DNA of 64,000 nucleotides from Paralithodes platypus (GCA_032716605.1 CM064501.1:22435008-22499007), one strand, 5' to 3'; numbered from the stretch's first letter, positions 1 through 10,491 are shown. The notes: generated by a model not told the origin, from the sequence alone. A program made the numbers and translations.

Positions 1-220
1 GGAATCACTATTTGGCGTACTGTCCATGATGGCGTCGGGGTAGATACTGTTGCTGTGGCGTCGTTTACGCCGGGTGGCGCCACCTACCGTCCCATGATAC
101 CAAAAATGTACGCGCGGCATTCGAAAGCACGCATGCAAGCAATGGGCGTTCAAGAGCCCTTCCGGGTTGCGCGGACCGAGGTTTTTATGGTTGTTCAAGA
201 GCCCTTCCGGGTTGGAGGGG
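1..220. mobile_element. Right end of a TTAA-inserted element, cut by the window edge
   Basis: Homology to the other three long-repeat copies stops exactly at a TTAA (221-224). The other copies continue from the same point into different sequence (for example below 8268 and after 22624). This is what a TTAA insertion with its far end off-window would look like. The segment contains a 22-bp sequence, ttcaagagcccttccgggtt, at 147-166 and again near 191-210. No reliable coding region is seen. The family is inferred only from the TTAA junction. Confidence 0.45.
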
Positions 221-545
221 TTAAACTGAGTTTGAAGTCAGGAAGCACAAACATAAAAATATTCTTACTAAGAGACTGATGATAAACACTCTCTGTGGAC
301 ACTTACACATACAATTACGTACCCAGCTAATAACATCATATAGAATAAGATCTGGTAGAGTGTTCACTAGATTTACGTGTAATGTGTATGTATAATTTCC
401 GAACGAATATATCTATAACCCGTATATGAAATATAGGAAACAATATGTCAAGGAATATAGATATATCAATTCCACATATATAATATGTATTGTTCTCTCA
501 ACACGAGTGACGATTGCTAGAAGGCGAGAATTAATAATCTCTTAA

Positions 546-1025
546 CCCTTAATTAGCGGCGAGCAACATAAGTCGAGTTAAATAAAGCTGGACTATGTGG
601 CGGCGCTCGACATAGGTCGAGTGGCAATTTCAGCACGTAATGTTGCTGAGAGAGAGAGACAAGTGGTGGCAGGAGAGTAGCGAGCGTATGACTGCTCCAG
701 ACCACCGCGGCGAACATACTGACACGAATCCCAGCTCCCTCCTCCCTCTCTCACTCGCTATATAAGGAATTGTATCGGGAAAGTGGCTAATTACATGCTT
801 TTTGCACTCGCGTTGCACGGTTATTGCAAGAAAACTAGCCATCATAAAAGGATCGTTATGGTGTCATTCGAAAGCTCTGTTTATGCCCTTTCAGGGATAG
901 ATACTTGTTTTACGTTCTGGGTCTTATTTAGGCATGAAAATGATCACGTAAACAGCCCTATTTTGGCTAAAAACACCCCGCTGGGCGGTACATATAAATA
1001 AACCGCATAGGCCGCTCTTAAGGTG
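546..1025 (+). mobile_element. TTAA-flanked miniature element, AGCGGC family, copy 1
   Basis: Flanked by TTAA at 542-545 and 1026-1029. The ends are imperfect inverted repeats with a shared AGCGGC core (cccttaattagcggc at the left; reverse complement of gccgctcttaaggtg at the right). Two more copies lie at 25161-25641 (reverse) and 58143-58622. Three paralogous sites in the window are empty (8585-8600, 13160-13175, 22290-22305) and read straight across a single TTAA. Short ORFs inside are not conserved as proteins. It is probably a non-autonomous piggyBac-type element. Confidence 0.85.
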
Positions 1026-1110
1026 TTAAATGACGTTAATTTGAAAACTTAACATATCTTGTCTAACATTCGCAATAATCATCAAAACAATAGGATCGAA
1101 CGAGAAGCAC

Positions 1111-1356
1111 TTAATTTGGTTGAAGTATAGAAGTAGGAGCCGTGAGAGATCTGGTCACACGTAGAGACTGAGTAGGATTTCCAGCTGCCTGTTTGCACCA
1201 GGGGGTCGCTTCCTTTACACGGACTACTAGAATGGTTACTTCTAAGTCGCCTATCACTCGCTCTTGGTCACTGCAAAAAACAGCTTGCAGATACTTTTGA
1301 AGGGGAGTTAGGCTAACCCCTACGGAAGTATTCTCCGAGTTGACTGTATCCAACAA
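1111..1356 (-). CDS. Unrecognised 81-codon ORF in the long repeat, copy 1
   Basis: Starts MLDTVNSENTSVGV and ends SILQPN, 81 codons, in all four copies of the long repeat. I do not recognise a domain, and there is no signal peptide or membrane segment. The copies are recent paralogs, so an open frame in all four is weak evidence of coding. It could equally be repeat DNA that happens to be open. Confidence 0.3.
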   Translation of the reverse strand: MLDTVNSENTSVGVSLTPLQKYLQAVFCSDQERVIGDLEVTILVVRVKEATPWCKQAAGNPTQSLRVTRSLTAPTSILQPN

Positions 1357-1689
1357 TTAAGCACGTTCGCCCGAAGGAGAAGTACCTGAAAGTGGAGTCA
1401 ACTTTGCCTAATAATATCTTGTTTCAGGCAGGTAATATTCGGTTTTTAATTTGGTATTTGGTTAGTGCGTTTCGGAAAATGAGAGGCATGTGAATTACAT
1501 GTTTTGGATTATTGTTCGGTTATTAAAAGGTCTTGAAAATATAGTACATATAAAGTTACATAAGTAATGGTATTCTTTATTTATTAATATTAGAAGTAAG
1601 TATTAGAAAGCTTGTATAAGTGAATGATAATTAATTTACAGTTTTGATTGTTCTTAAACAATTGTTATGTATTATGCAATGCTTTCGTT

Positions 1690-2030
1690 ACAAGTTTGAA
1701 TACTGCTCTTGTCGTTGTTGGTTGTCCTCGTAGTTGTAGCAGTGGTTATTTCCGTCTGGGTAGATGTGTGGAAATTGAGGAGATTGATGTCTTAATTCCA
1801 TAAAGTAGTTCTCATCGTAGTTTAAATCTGGTTCTGGTTGGGACTTCTCACTTCTGGTGGGGAGCGGCCAATTTTGATGCCTCGGACGGAAGGGATTAGC
1901 ATGTGGGAACGGCGCGTATTTGTTCCGCAGAGGTAGTAGGCTTTGTTTACCTTTTGGTGGTGGTAGGGGGCACTGAGGTAGACTGGTTTCTTGTTTAATG
2001 GTAAACTTATTCTTTCTTTTCCTTTTGTTC
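1690..2030 (-). pseudogene. C-terminal part of the LTR-element tail ORF, outer-left copy
   Basis: On the minus strand this reads as ~113 codons, starting in Lys/Arg-rich sequence and ending in Asn/Gln/Tyr-rich sequence before a stop. The matching frame is also readable at 9965-10303, 11463-11804 and 21299-21642. In this copy a TTAA element (2035-2590) separates it from its upstream part at 2595-2850. Function is unknown. It lies at the 3' end of the internal region, where LTR elements may carry an extra ORF, but nothing resembles an envelope protein (no membrane segment). Confidence 0.5.
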
Positions 2031-2034
2031 TTAA

Positions 2035-2590
2035 CCTAAGAAGTGCGCATGGGGGATATGAGACACCACACGCCTGTGCGCACGTATTTGAGCTGTTCCC
2101 ATCACTAACATCATTATTTTACCATAAATAGCATTAATACTTGGCCTATTTTAGGTTGATTATAAAGGTATTAACCTGTTACAGCAATAAAACAAGTGGA
2201 AACAGCGTTTGGATGGTCAAAATCGGCGATACAGGCCAGGAGTTACATAATGTATGGCTGAGGCAACCTCCCTCCCCTCCTCCCCTCCCCTTGTCTGGAG
2301 AGACACTGTTACGCAATAGTCTCTCACGCAACAGTGATGACAACGCCCTGCTACCAACTCGCTAATGTTAGCACGAAAATAGACCACAGAATAAGGGAAA
2401 AACAGGGAAAATAGGTGATAACTGAAGGAGGGGAGGGGAGGTGGAGGAGTGATATTTGGCATGGCCCAGGGGCAAAAAAAAAAAAAAAAAATTGGGGGTG
2501 TTTTAAATGGATTTTTTTAGGCCCAGGATCTTAAGAGTCTTCCCGCAGTCGCCCGGGGAAACTCTTAAGAGTCTTCCCGCACTTACCGGG
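2035..2590 (+). mobile_element. piggyBac-type miniature element (modular-end family), left-arm copy
   Basis: Bounded by TTAA at 2031-2034 and 2591-2594. One end reads cctaagaagtgcgcat. The other end has two modules separated by an internal TTAA (gtcttcccgcagtcgccc ... ctcTTAAgag ... cttaccggg). It contains a poly-A run near 2475. It splits the tail ORF. The same position in the inner-left copy (about 10303) is uninterrupted, with one base changed in the target. Confidence 0.85.
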
Positions 2591-2594
2591 TTAA

Positions 2595-2850
2595 TGGAGG
2601 CAATCCTACAGGTTGATGTTGGGGGCTCTTCTACATACGGGAGCAGGTTTTGAATATGTTTTGGCTCATTTTCCTTGAGCCCTGTCATCTCACCATCGTC
2701 GTCCATAAAAAAAATCTCGTCCTCGAGCTTGGAGTAATAGGTCCTGTGGGTTTTTGTACGGATGTATGGTGTGAGGCCCTTCAGGAAACAGCGTGCCCTC
2801 CGGTAGAGATGGGGGGAGCTTTGAGGATGTAGGGTCACTAGGTTGACAAG
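2595..2850 (-). pseudogene. Upstream part of the LTR-element tail ORF
   Basis: Minus-strand frame with a hydrophilic protein that includes an acidic stretch (MDDDGEMTG, KLEDE) and ends near PPTSTCRIAS. The same sequence recurs at 20786-20977 in the right arm and, partly, at 10304-10420 in the inner-left copy, where it runs uninterrupted into the C-terminal part. That junction shows the two parts once formed one ORF. No known domain is recognised. Confidence 0.5.
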
Positions 2851-3866
2851 GTGGGTGTATTGCTGCTTGCAGGTGTGAAGGCGTGGTCAGCGGGTTGGCT
2901 GTGGTGGTGGTGGTGGAGGTCGAGGTTTCAGGTGCGGCAGAGGTGACAGGTGCCTGGGGGGGAGGCTTTGTCTGGCAGGGGAAGTTGGATGGTGGTAGAG
3001 GTCTGGTGGTACGGGCAGGTAAGGGAAGTGGCTGCGAGGTGGTGGTGATACGGCGGCCAGATCTCGGACATTTGTGGCTGGAAAATAAGTGAAGTTAAAA
3101 GAGGGGGAAGGGTTTACCTTTGGTTGTGCAGAGGTTGAAGGTGGGGGTTTGGGGAGGGTGTCTGATTTGGATAATGAAAGAAGTTTAGTTGTACTGTTTA
3201 AAGATGGAGAGGGAGAACTTATAGGAGAAGTGGATGATTGGTGGGTGATAGTGGTGAAGATGTGAGTGGTGGGGGGAGGGGCCTTAGGTGGTGGTGGGAG
3301 GAGGGGCCTAGATGATTGGTGTGTGATGGTGGTGGGGGGGTGGGCTTAGGTGGTGGTGGGAGGAGGAGCCTAGACGTGCCAAGGTCAGGGGGTTGAGGAG
3401 GGGGAATGTGTGGATGGGGAAGAGAGGGAGGAAGGGGTTTTAATGGAGAATGAAGTTTAGGTGAGGTAGAGGTGATGTTGGTGGAGGAAGTAGAAGGGAA
3501 TTTAGTAATGATGTTCGAAGAAGGATAGGAGGTAGTTAGAAGTGGAAGGTTTGTGAATGATGTTAGATGTAACTACAGAGGGTTGCAAGGGAGTGTTAGA
3601 GATAGATACAATCTACAAATGTTTAAATCCAGTTGTTACAAACATTTTATGAATGGAGGATGCCTTTAGGCACATGGACCTTTTTGTTTTATCTGTGTTT
3701 TTCCTTCCTCCGTTCATTGTCTTCGAAAAAAAAAAAAAAAAAAAAAAATGGTACAGTATGTTGCAAGTGGGAAGCTTGGAAGGGGTAGAGGTAGCGGCAG
3801 AGGTGAGGTTGGTAGAGGAAGGAGAAGGGAGTTTAGTGGTGATGTTACAAAAAGTAGAGGATGTAA
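2851..3866 (-). pseudogene. Decayed Pro/Ser/Thr-rich coding region of the LTR element, left arm
   Basis: On the minus strand this DNA is C-rich, with runs of ccacca, cctcct and acttct that translate to Pro, Ser and Thr in several frames broken by stops. It mirrors 18620-18895 and 20164-20785 in the right arm. It links the larger Pro/Ser/Thr-rich ORF (4976-5960) to the tail ORF (2595-2850). A poly-A run at about 3726-3749 is absent from the right arm. It is probably part of one long low-complexity ORF, but the frame cannot be fixed. Confidence 0.4.
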
Positions 3867-3870
3867 TTAA

Positions 3871-4971
3871 CCTAGTAAGTGCACACCGTATGTACTGAAC
3901 ACCACAGAACTGTGCGGACCTATTTCACTGTTTCCTGTCACTAAAATTGTTATCTTACCATAAATATAATTAATACTTATCCATATGCGCCTATTTTACG
4001 TTTATTATGAAGATATTAACCTGTTACAATAAAACAAGTGGAAACAGTGTTTGGCTGGTCAAAATCGTGAAATGAGACCGAGAGTTACATAATCAATTGT
4101 GAGCCAGACTGCTCCACACCATCCCCTCTCAAGGCTTGGAGAGAGACTGAGGCCTCTCTCTCTGTAACTCCCGCTATTTCCCACGCTTAGACACACAGGG
4201 GAGGTGTGGCAGAGTGGTTTTTCCACTGGACTGGTAATCCAATGGACCCGGGTTCAAATCCCAATATGTCAATGGGAAGATATTATTGGGATGGAATTTG
4301 TGCTGTACCTAGTTGTAGTGCATTACCACAGCACACCGAAATGCCAAAACAAAATACCCTCATTGTTCCCTGATTAAATAGCACTGTATGAATATTCCCA
4401 TATTCAAATTATGTTACAGGGGGGAAATGCCTAGTGAGTTAATTGCTCAATAGGTGGCGTTCTGAGAGTGAGGGTCCGAGCCTGGGGAGTGAGACTGTGA
4501 AATGCAAAGGTGAAGCAGCTTCAGAGATGGAGTTGGGTTCGAGCCGTGAAATAGGTGCTTCGCATGTCTCACTCCCTAGGCTGGAACAAGACCTCACGGG
4601 CCTCACCGTGTTCAGCGGTAAAGTGTAAAGTCTATCAGCCTATGCCCGAGAGGGAGTAGTTGGAATATAGGCTAGAAGAGAAAAAAAGAAAAAAAATTAC
4701 CACGCCCTGCTAGCAACTCGCTAATGTTAGCACGAAAATATACCTAAGAATAAGGGAATAACAGGGAAAATAGGTGATAATTGAAGGGGGAAAGGGGGGA
4801 AGGAGGGGATGTGGAGGAGTGATATTTGGCATGGCCAAGGGGCAAAAAAAAAAAAAAAAAATCAATTGATACTGGAGTGGTTTAAATGTTTTTTTTTTTA
4901 GTCATAGGACTATAAGAGTCGTCCCGCAGCGCACCGGTAAAACTCTTAAGAGTCTACCGGCACTTGACGGG
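3871..4971. mobile_element. piggyBac-type miniature element carrying a nested SINE, left arm
   Basis: Bounded by TTAA at 3867-3870 and 4972-4975. One end is cctagtaagtgcacaccg. The other has two modules with an internal TTAA (actcTTAAgag at 4943-4953). The element is the modular-end family with a SINE inserted at 4201-4696. It mirrors 16803-18615, where an extra TTAA element is present, so this insertion predates the inverted duplication. Confidence 0.85.
4201..4696 (+). mobile_element. tRNA-derived SINE, copy in the left arm
   Basis: The head resembles a tRNA: a box-A-like segment (tggcagagtgg) and a clear box B (ggttcaaatcc at 4251-4261) with the usual spacing. The anticodon-loop position reads GGT, which would suggest a tRNA-Thr ancestor. 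A body of ~400 bp and an A-rich tail ending at 4696 follow. Other copies are at 9456-9950, 11807-12301 and 17070-17611. Transcription by RNA polymerase III and retroposition by a LINE are inferred from this architecture. Confidence 0.85.
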
Positions 4972-4975
4972 TTAA

Positions 4976-5960
4976 GGTAGAAGTGGAAGGTTTGTGAATG
5001 ATGATAGGTGTAACTACAGTGGTTGGCGAGGGAGGATTAGAGATAGATGGTATGTTGGAAGTGGAAGAAGTGGGAAGCTTGGAAGAGGTAGTGGTAGAGG
5101 CAGAGGTGATGTTGGTATAAAAAGCAGAAGTTGTAGTGAAGTTAGGAGTGGAAGGTTTGTACATGAGTCGAGATTCAGTTGTAGAGGGTTGTGAGGGAGG
5201 TAGGGGTAGAGGGTGTTATAATTGGCTTTGGTAGTCGTGAAGGAAGGGTTTTCTTAGGTAGAGTAGTTGGTGAATCAGAAGAGGTGATGTTGGTAGAGGA
5301 AGCAGAAGTTGTAGTGAAGTTAGGTGTGGAAGGTTTGTACATGAGTCGAGGTTCAGTTGTAGAGGGTTGTGAGGGAGTGATGGAGGTAGGGGTAGAGGGT
5401 GTTATGATTGGCTTTGGTAGGCGTGAGGGAAAGGTTTTCTTAGATAGAGTAGTTGGTGGATCAGCAGAGGGAATAAGTGGAAGGGGAGGGCAAGTTGGTG
5501 GAGTAGTTGGTGAAGGTGAAAGCATAGGAAGGTCAACTCCGGATGTGGCGGAAATGAGGGGGGTGGTGGGGATACAAGGAAAATTTGGATAAGTGCTAGT
5601 GGCAAGGGTGGGCGGGGCTGATTTAGCGCAGAGGAGGGGCACGAGAGTATTGTGGTGGTGGTGAGTACTAGTGGCCAGGATGGGCGGGGCTGAGGTGGTG
5701 GTGGGAAGGGGGGGGGGGGGGGGGGGGGGGGGGGGAGAATTAGTGGGTAAGTTAACAATAGTTGGAAAAGGCGTCTGTGGTAGAATGGGAAGAGGGGTGA
5801 TGGGGGGAATTGGGGAAAGAGGCAATGACTCTGTGGAACCTAAATTTTTATTATTGGTTGCAATGCATATGGCATTATTATCTGGGTCAGCTAGCATGGT
5901 TATATTGTCATTAATAGATTTTTGGAGCTGGCGTACATAGCTGACTGTATATAGATGCAT
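4976..5960 (-). CDS. Pro/Ser/Thr-rich protein of the LTR element, left arm
   Basis: The minus-strand ORF from 5960 is open to 5175 and continues in another frame to 4976. The protein is dominated by Pro, Thr and Ser, with a proline tract near 5705-5735 that is longer here than in the right arm. It contains tandem ~62-residue repeats with the motifs LMYKPSTPNFTTTS and LPKPIITPSTPTS. The region follows the protease-like ORF as it would in a gag-pol-type order, but no reverse transcriptase is present where one would be expected. Low complexity suggests a disordered or mucin-like chain. A frameshift near 5200 relative to the right arm breaks it. Function unknown. Confidence 0.5.
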
Positions 5961-5987
5961 GAGTTCTCATTATGCCTTGTCTCACCC

Positions 5988-6614
5988 CTAGCACAGGCAC
6001 GGCAAGTCTTGGTGATGGATTTTGCGGGGCCGTAGGGTTTGGGTATCAGGAATGGTTTGTGCTGGGGGAGGAACTTTGTCAGAAGATGACAGATCATTTT
6101 CAAGATAATCATATTGGAGCTTGACTATAGTTACTCCTTCTGGTATTGACCTAGTTTGAGAAGTTTTGATGGTGTGAACTGGTTTGAGGAATTTAAGCTT
6201 GCTGGGGGAAGAAATTTTGGATGGCCTACGGTCGAAAGTTAGTACTCCATTGACGCAGTTGATGGAAGTACGTAAGGTGCTTAGTAGATCTATTCCTAAG
6301 TAGCCATCACAATCGGTCTCACCAGATGGAGAAATAATGAATGGGTGGTGGTGGCCGTGATTTGGAAGGTTAGTGGCTATGTAGAGGGTAGCTGTCTGTC
6401 CCTGATTAGGAATTCGGGCATTATTAGCATCAACTGAAACAATGGGGGATGGTTGAAGAGGCCCAAAAGTGGCCTGGTGTTTGTTATAGTAAGAAGAGAA
6501 AAGAAATGAACGGGATGAACCCGTGGCAATCAAAAATCTTGATTTAACACCTTGAATTGTTAGCTGATGATAAATGGGGGGTTTCTCTGTGCTTGTCCCA
6601 TCACGAGCCCCCAC
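5988..6614 (-). pseudogene. Retropepsin-like protease of the LTR element, left arm
   Basis: The ORF starts MGARDGTSTEK and runs 208 codons. The order of features is that of a retroviral-type aspartic protease: an N-terminal beta strand (QLTIQGVKSRFLI), the active-site position ATGSSRS, and a second signature GYLGIDLLSTL about 85 residues later, where ILGxDxL is usual. The catalytic Asp of DTG is Ala here (GCC), which should abolish peptidase activity unless the protein now has another role. The right-arm copy (15156-15644) has the same change, so it predates the duplication. The C-terminal ~60 residues have no recognised domain. It lies between the gag-like and Pro/Ser/Thr-rich ORFs. Confidence 0.6.
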
Positions 6615-6639
6615 CGGTTTGGTGATAGGTGGGCGGGGG

Positions 6640-7464
6640 GCGAATTAAAAATCTGGGTTATCTTAAGTGATGCCAGGAGTCCTTTAGTCGCAGTTTCTTC
6701 AGGAGCTTCGTAGTTCTCTGCAGTTACCCCTTCAAAGAGGGTGGCAAATGTTGACGAAGGCGTTGAAAAAGGCTGAGGTTGGATGTTGGCACGGCTAATG
6801 GCGGCGATATATTGTTGTTCTCTCGGCTTTTCTGTAGAGCCAAGATCCACCGGACAATAGGCAAGTCCTCGTCATAACCCTTGGGCTCTCTGATCGTGAC
6901 GTAATCTCGTACTGACGTGGGTAATATTCTCAACAGCGCATTAAACTCACTTCCTTCTCTTTCTACAGCATTGTCAATGGGAAATGCTGCAACTACCAGT
7001 TGTTGCTGTTCCCCAGGCTGCCTGGCCGAACAGTCCCAAGGCCCCAAGCAAGGCCAAGGCCATAACCGAACACCCCCACAGAACCCTCCCTGCCTACCAC
7101 AATAAAGCCTGAGTGACCGAAGCCACTACCAGTTCATTCAACAACTGGTTTATAGTGTGATCTAAGTTTCCTGTAAACTTAACACTGTGAAACTGTTGCT
7201 TAGCAATTATTTCCCTAAGAGAAAGGTTAATGGCTGCCTTGGTATATAGTTCTCATATCGAGCCCAGGTCTATTTTGGATTATCACGCAAGTAGCCCGAC
7301 ACAAGGGACGTATGCCGGCCCAACTTCATCACAACAGCGTGGATTTTTGAAGTATCATCGTCCTTGAACACAATATCCAAGACTCTTTTCACAACTTCAA
7401 GATAAATAGCAATGTTGTGATTTTCTTGCTTAAAAGAAACAATTTTGAGTGATTTACCAGCCAT
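6640..7464 (-). pseudogene. Gag-like protein of the LTR element, left arm
   Basis: Starts MAGKSLKIVSF 76 bp inside the repeat boundary at 7541, the place for gag. It is read on the minus strand in pieces: 7464-7270 (stop at 7270), then sequence after a SINE insertion (7001-7122) in frames ending near 6724 and 6640. The protein is helical and charged with no zinc knuckle. The protein family is not recognised. Position, and the protease-like ORF immediately downstream, are the reasons for the gag label. The right arm has a longer intact first segment (14300-14668). Confidence 0.5.
7001..7122 (-). mobile_element. 5'-truncated SINE with (AAC)n tail, left arm
   Basis: Minus-strand mirror of 14638-14769. 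It is flanked by the direct repeat aactggtagt (minus-strand sense; near 6991-7000 and 7123-7133), a target-site duplication. The tail is shorter than in the right arm (two AAC units against five). The same element occurs independently at 55675-56197. The insertion disrupts the gag-like ORF. Confidence 0.75.
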
Positions 7465-8674
7465 GAGGATTTGTGTATTGGGATAGATTGAGTAAATTAA
7501 AAATCAAAGTCGTAATGCCGTGTTGAGACACCGCCGCCGCCAATGTTATACGTTATAATTTTTAAGTCGCTTTATATCAGTTCATTATTTCCACCATAGG
7601 AAAGCTCAGAACTACAACACTCAACGGAAACACAGCTGACTTTGATATTTATATAATTCTTATATCAATCAATCTCCACCAATGTCACAGAGTACACAGT
7701 TTCGGTACACAAGTTTTATTTGTTATTAGCTAGGGCACAGGCACAATGATATGGTTGAGTCTTATCTATATAAAATAGACTCAATAAATCATAATCATAA
7801 AAATATAATGAATACTATTAATTCCTGTTTCATACTCAACAGGAATAGCATATAATAAGGTAATTGCACAATAGCATCAATGAAGCATATAATTATGTGA
7901 TGAGTATATAAATATAGTATAAACATACACAGAGAGGTTTGTCTCAAATGACAATAACGGATATCCTGATGAATAATAATCGCGAGGTAGCGAGTGAACG
8001 AGATAGGTAAATAATACTGAGGAGACACACACAGTGATAAGATTATATGGAGAATAGGATATCCGATGAACTGTGAATAACTTGACGTTAATTCAATACA
8101 ATAGATTACATTAATCTAAATTAACTCAGAGTTACAATAATGAATATAAATTCAATTAACTGGTAATAAATTATATTAGCCTGTGTGTAAAGGCTGAAGA
8201 TCTCGCCGTGAAGAATTAATGCGATGCGATACTGACAGGAGTTTATTTTTAACTCAAAAGAAAGCTTAAACTGAGTTTGAAGTCAGGAAGCACAAACATA
8301 AAAATATTCTTACTAAGAGACATGATAAACACTTTCTGTGGACACTTACACATACAATTACGTACCCAGCTAATAACATCATATAGAATAAGATCTGGTA
8401 CAGTGTTCACTGGATTTACGTGTAATGTATATGTATAATTTCCGAACGAAAATATCTATAACCCGTATATGAAATATAAGAAACTATATGTCAAGGAATA
8501 TAGATACTGTATATCAATTCCACGTATATAATATGTATTGTTCTCTCAACACGAGTGACGATTGCTAGAAGGCGAGAATTAATAATCTCTTAAATGACGT
8601 TAATTTGAACATTTGGCATATCTTATCTAACCTTCGCAATAATAATCAAAACAATAGGATCGAACGAGAAGCAC

Positions 8675-8920
8675 TTAATTTGGTTGAAGTATAGAAGTAG
8701 GAGCCGTGAGAGATATGGTCACACATGGCGACTGAGTAAGATGTCCAGCTGCCTGTTTGCACCAGGGGGACGCTTCCTTTACACGCACTACTAGAATGGT
8801 CACTTCTAAGTCGCCTATCACTCGCTCTTGGTCACTGCACACAACAGCTTGCAGATGCTTTTGAAGGGGAATTAGGCTAACCCCTACGGAAGTATTCTCC
8901 GAGTTGACTGTATCCAACAA
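8675..8920 (-). CDS. Unrecognised 81-codon ORF in the long repeat, copy 2
   Basis: Paralog of the ORF at 1111-1356, with the same start, stop and length and only scattered substitutions. No domain recognised. Confidence 0.3.
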   Translation of the reverse strand: MLDTVNSENTSVGVSLIPLQKHLQAVVCSDQERVIGDLEVTILVVRVKEASPWCKQAAGHLTQSPCVTISLTAPTSILQPN

Positions 8921-9154
8921 TTAAGCACGTTCGCCCGAAGGAGAAGTACTTGAAAGTGGAGTCAACTTTGCCTAACAATATCTTGTTTCAGGCAGGTAAT
9001 ATTCGGTTTTTAATTTTGTATTTGGTTAGTGCGTTTCGGAATATGAAAGGCATGTGAATTACAGGTTTTCGATTATTGTTCGGTAATTAAAGGTCTTAAA
9101 AATATAGTACATAATTATAAGGTTACATAGGTAATGGTATTCTTTATTTATTAA

Positions 9155-9381
9155 CCCTTTCACGCATATGACGCGATGTTGAGCCTATTGGGGATACTTT
9201 AAAGCCTTTGTTACCATCAGGGGTATTTAGAAACCTTTAGTTTAGTTACTTCAACCTCTGCAGTTGTCTTTGAGTTAGCTGTGGACAGAAAACTAATTTT
9301 GGGTAGGTAATTATAAGAGTGAGAGAATTCTATATCTTATTGCTAATCTGGCAACCTCTGCGTCATAAAAGCGTGAAAGGG
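9155..9381. mobile_element. TTAA-flanked miniature element with CCCTTTCACGC ends, left
   Basis: 227 bp between TTAA at 9151-9154 and 9382-9385. Perfect 11-bp inverted ends CCCTTTCACGC / GCGTGAAAGGG. Present in both inner repeat copies (here and 12377-12603) and absent from both outer copies, where tttattaatatta reads through a single TTAA. Non-autonomous, no ORF. Confidence 0.9.
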
Positions 9382-9455
9382 TTAATATTAGAAGTAAGTA
9401 TTAGAAAGCTTGTATAAGTGAATGATAATTAATTTACAGTTTTGATGGTTCTTTA

Positions 9456-9950
9456 AAAAAAAAAAAAAAAAAAAAATCTATATTCCAACTACTCCCTCTC
9501 GGGCATAGGCTGAGAGCCTGTACATTCCACCGCTCAACACGGTGAAGCCCGTGAGGTCTTGTTCCAGTCTGGGGAGTGAGACATGTGAAGCATCCATCAT
9601 GGCTCGAAGCAGCTCCATCTCTGAAGCGGCCGGTTGCTTCGCTCAAGTGCTTCACCGTCTCACCCTCCAGACTCAGACCCTCACTCTCAGAACGCCACCT
9701 ATTGAGCAGTGAACTCACTAGGCATTGTCCCCCTGTAACTTATTTTGAATACGGGAATATTCATACAGTGTTATTTAATCAGGGAAGAATGAGTTTTTTG
9801 TTTTGGCATTTCGGTGGGCTTTGTGGTAATGCACTGATACTAGATACAGCACAAATTAAATCCCAATAATATCTTCCCATTGACGTATTGGGATTTGAAC
9901 CCGGGTCCATTGGATTACCAATCCAGTGGCATGACCACTCCACCACACCT
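9456..9950 (-). mobile_element. tRNA-derived SINE in the inner-left repeat
   Basis: Same SINE family as 4201-4696, reverse orientation, head at 9950 with box B (ggatttgaaccc on the plus strand at 9890-9901) and a poly-A tail seen as poly-A/T near 9456-9477. Absent from the outer repeat copies. A short host segment (about 29 bp, seen at 1657-1688) is missing at the insertion site. Confidence 0.85.
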
Positions 9951-9964
9951 CGTTACAAGTTTGA

Positions 9965-10420
9965 ATACTGCTCTTGTCGTTGTTGGTTGTCCTCGTAGTT
10001 GTAGTGATGGTTATTTCCGTCTGGGTAGATGTGTGGAAATTGAGGAGATTGATGTCTTAATTCCATAAAGTAGTTCTCGTCGTAGTTTAAATCTGGTTCT
10101 GGTTGGGACTTCTCACTTCTGGCGGGGAGCGGCCAATTTTGATGCCTCAGCCGGAAGGGATTATCGCGTGGGAGCGGCGCGTATTTGTTCCGCAGAGGTA
10201 GTAGGCTTTGTTTACCTTTTGGTGGTGGTAGGGGGCACTGAGGTACCCTGGTTTCTTGTTTAGTGGTAAACTAATTCTTTCCTTTCCATTTGTTCTTGAT
10301 GGAGGCAATCCTACAGGTTGATGTTGGGGGCTCTTCTACATACGGGAGCAGGTTCTGAATATGTTTTGGCTCATTTTCCTTGAGCCCCGTCATCTCAATA
10401 CTGTTTTAGGTAACGGTATT
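9965..10420 (-). pseudogene. Uninterrupted 3' end of the LTR-element tail ORF
   Basis: Minus-strand sequence from 10420 to 9965 joins the acidic segment (LKENEPKHIQN) directly to the Lys/Arg-rich C-terminal segment without the TTAA element found at 2035-2590. It therefore shows the ancestral organisation. It sits upstream of an inner repeat, so it is the tail of a further, otherwise missing, element unit. Confidence 0.55.
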
Positions 10421-10491
10421 TTACGGTCTTCTAGTGTGTATTTTATGGATATTTTTTACAGGGTAGGTGCACAAGTGATTTATATTGTTAA

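Larger units (their letters stand above)
225..2030 (-). repeat. Outer-left copy of the long terminal-type repeat
   Basis: Minus-strand copy of a repeat found four times (also 7541-10304, 11461-14220, 21298-23657). It carries, on the minus strand, the end of the conserved tail ORF, the 81-codon ORF and AT-rich DNA. It is interrupted by a TTAA element at 546-1025. Unlike the inner copies it lacks the tRNA-type SINE and the CCCTTTCACGC element, so it preserves their empty sites near 1650-1690 and 1580-1590. Confidence 0.8.
7541..10304 (-). repeat. Inner-left copy of the long terminal-type repeat
   Basis: On the minus strand the repeat ends ATAACA at 7541, directly before ttggcggcagcgg, the primer-binding-site position next to the gag-like ORF. 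It contains two extra insertions compared with the outer copies: a TTAA element at 9155-9381 and a SINE at 9456-9950. At its far end it runs on into the 3' end of an internal coding region (10304-10420), so internal sequence lies on both sides of the repeat. Confidence 0.8.

Noticed and set aside
1690..2850. Tail ORF as an envelope gene
   Set aside because: No signal peptide, membrane segment or cysteine pattern; hydrophilic throughout.
4201..4275. tRNA-Thr gene
   Set aside because: Followed by a conserved non-tRNA body and A-rich tail in four copies, so it is a SINE head.
5191..5592. Gly/Val/Glu-rich plus-strand ORFs opposite the Pro/Ser/Thr-rich ORF
   Set aside because: Mirror-strand reading of the tandem coding repeats; frame follows from composition.
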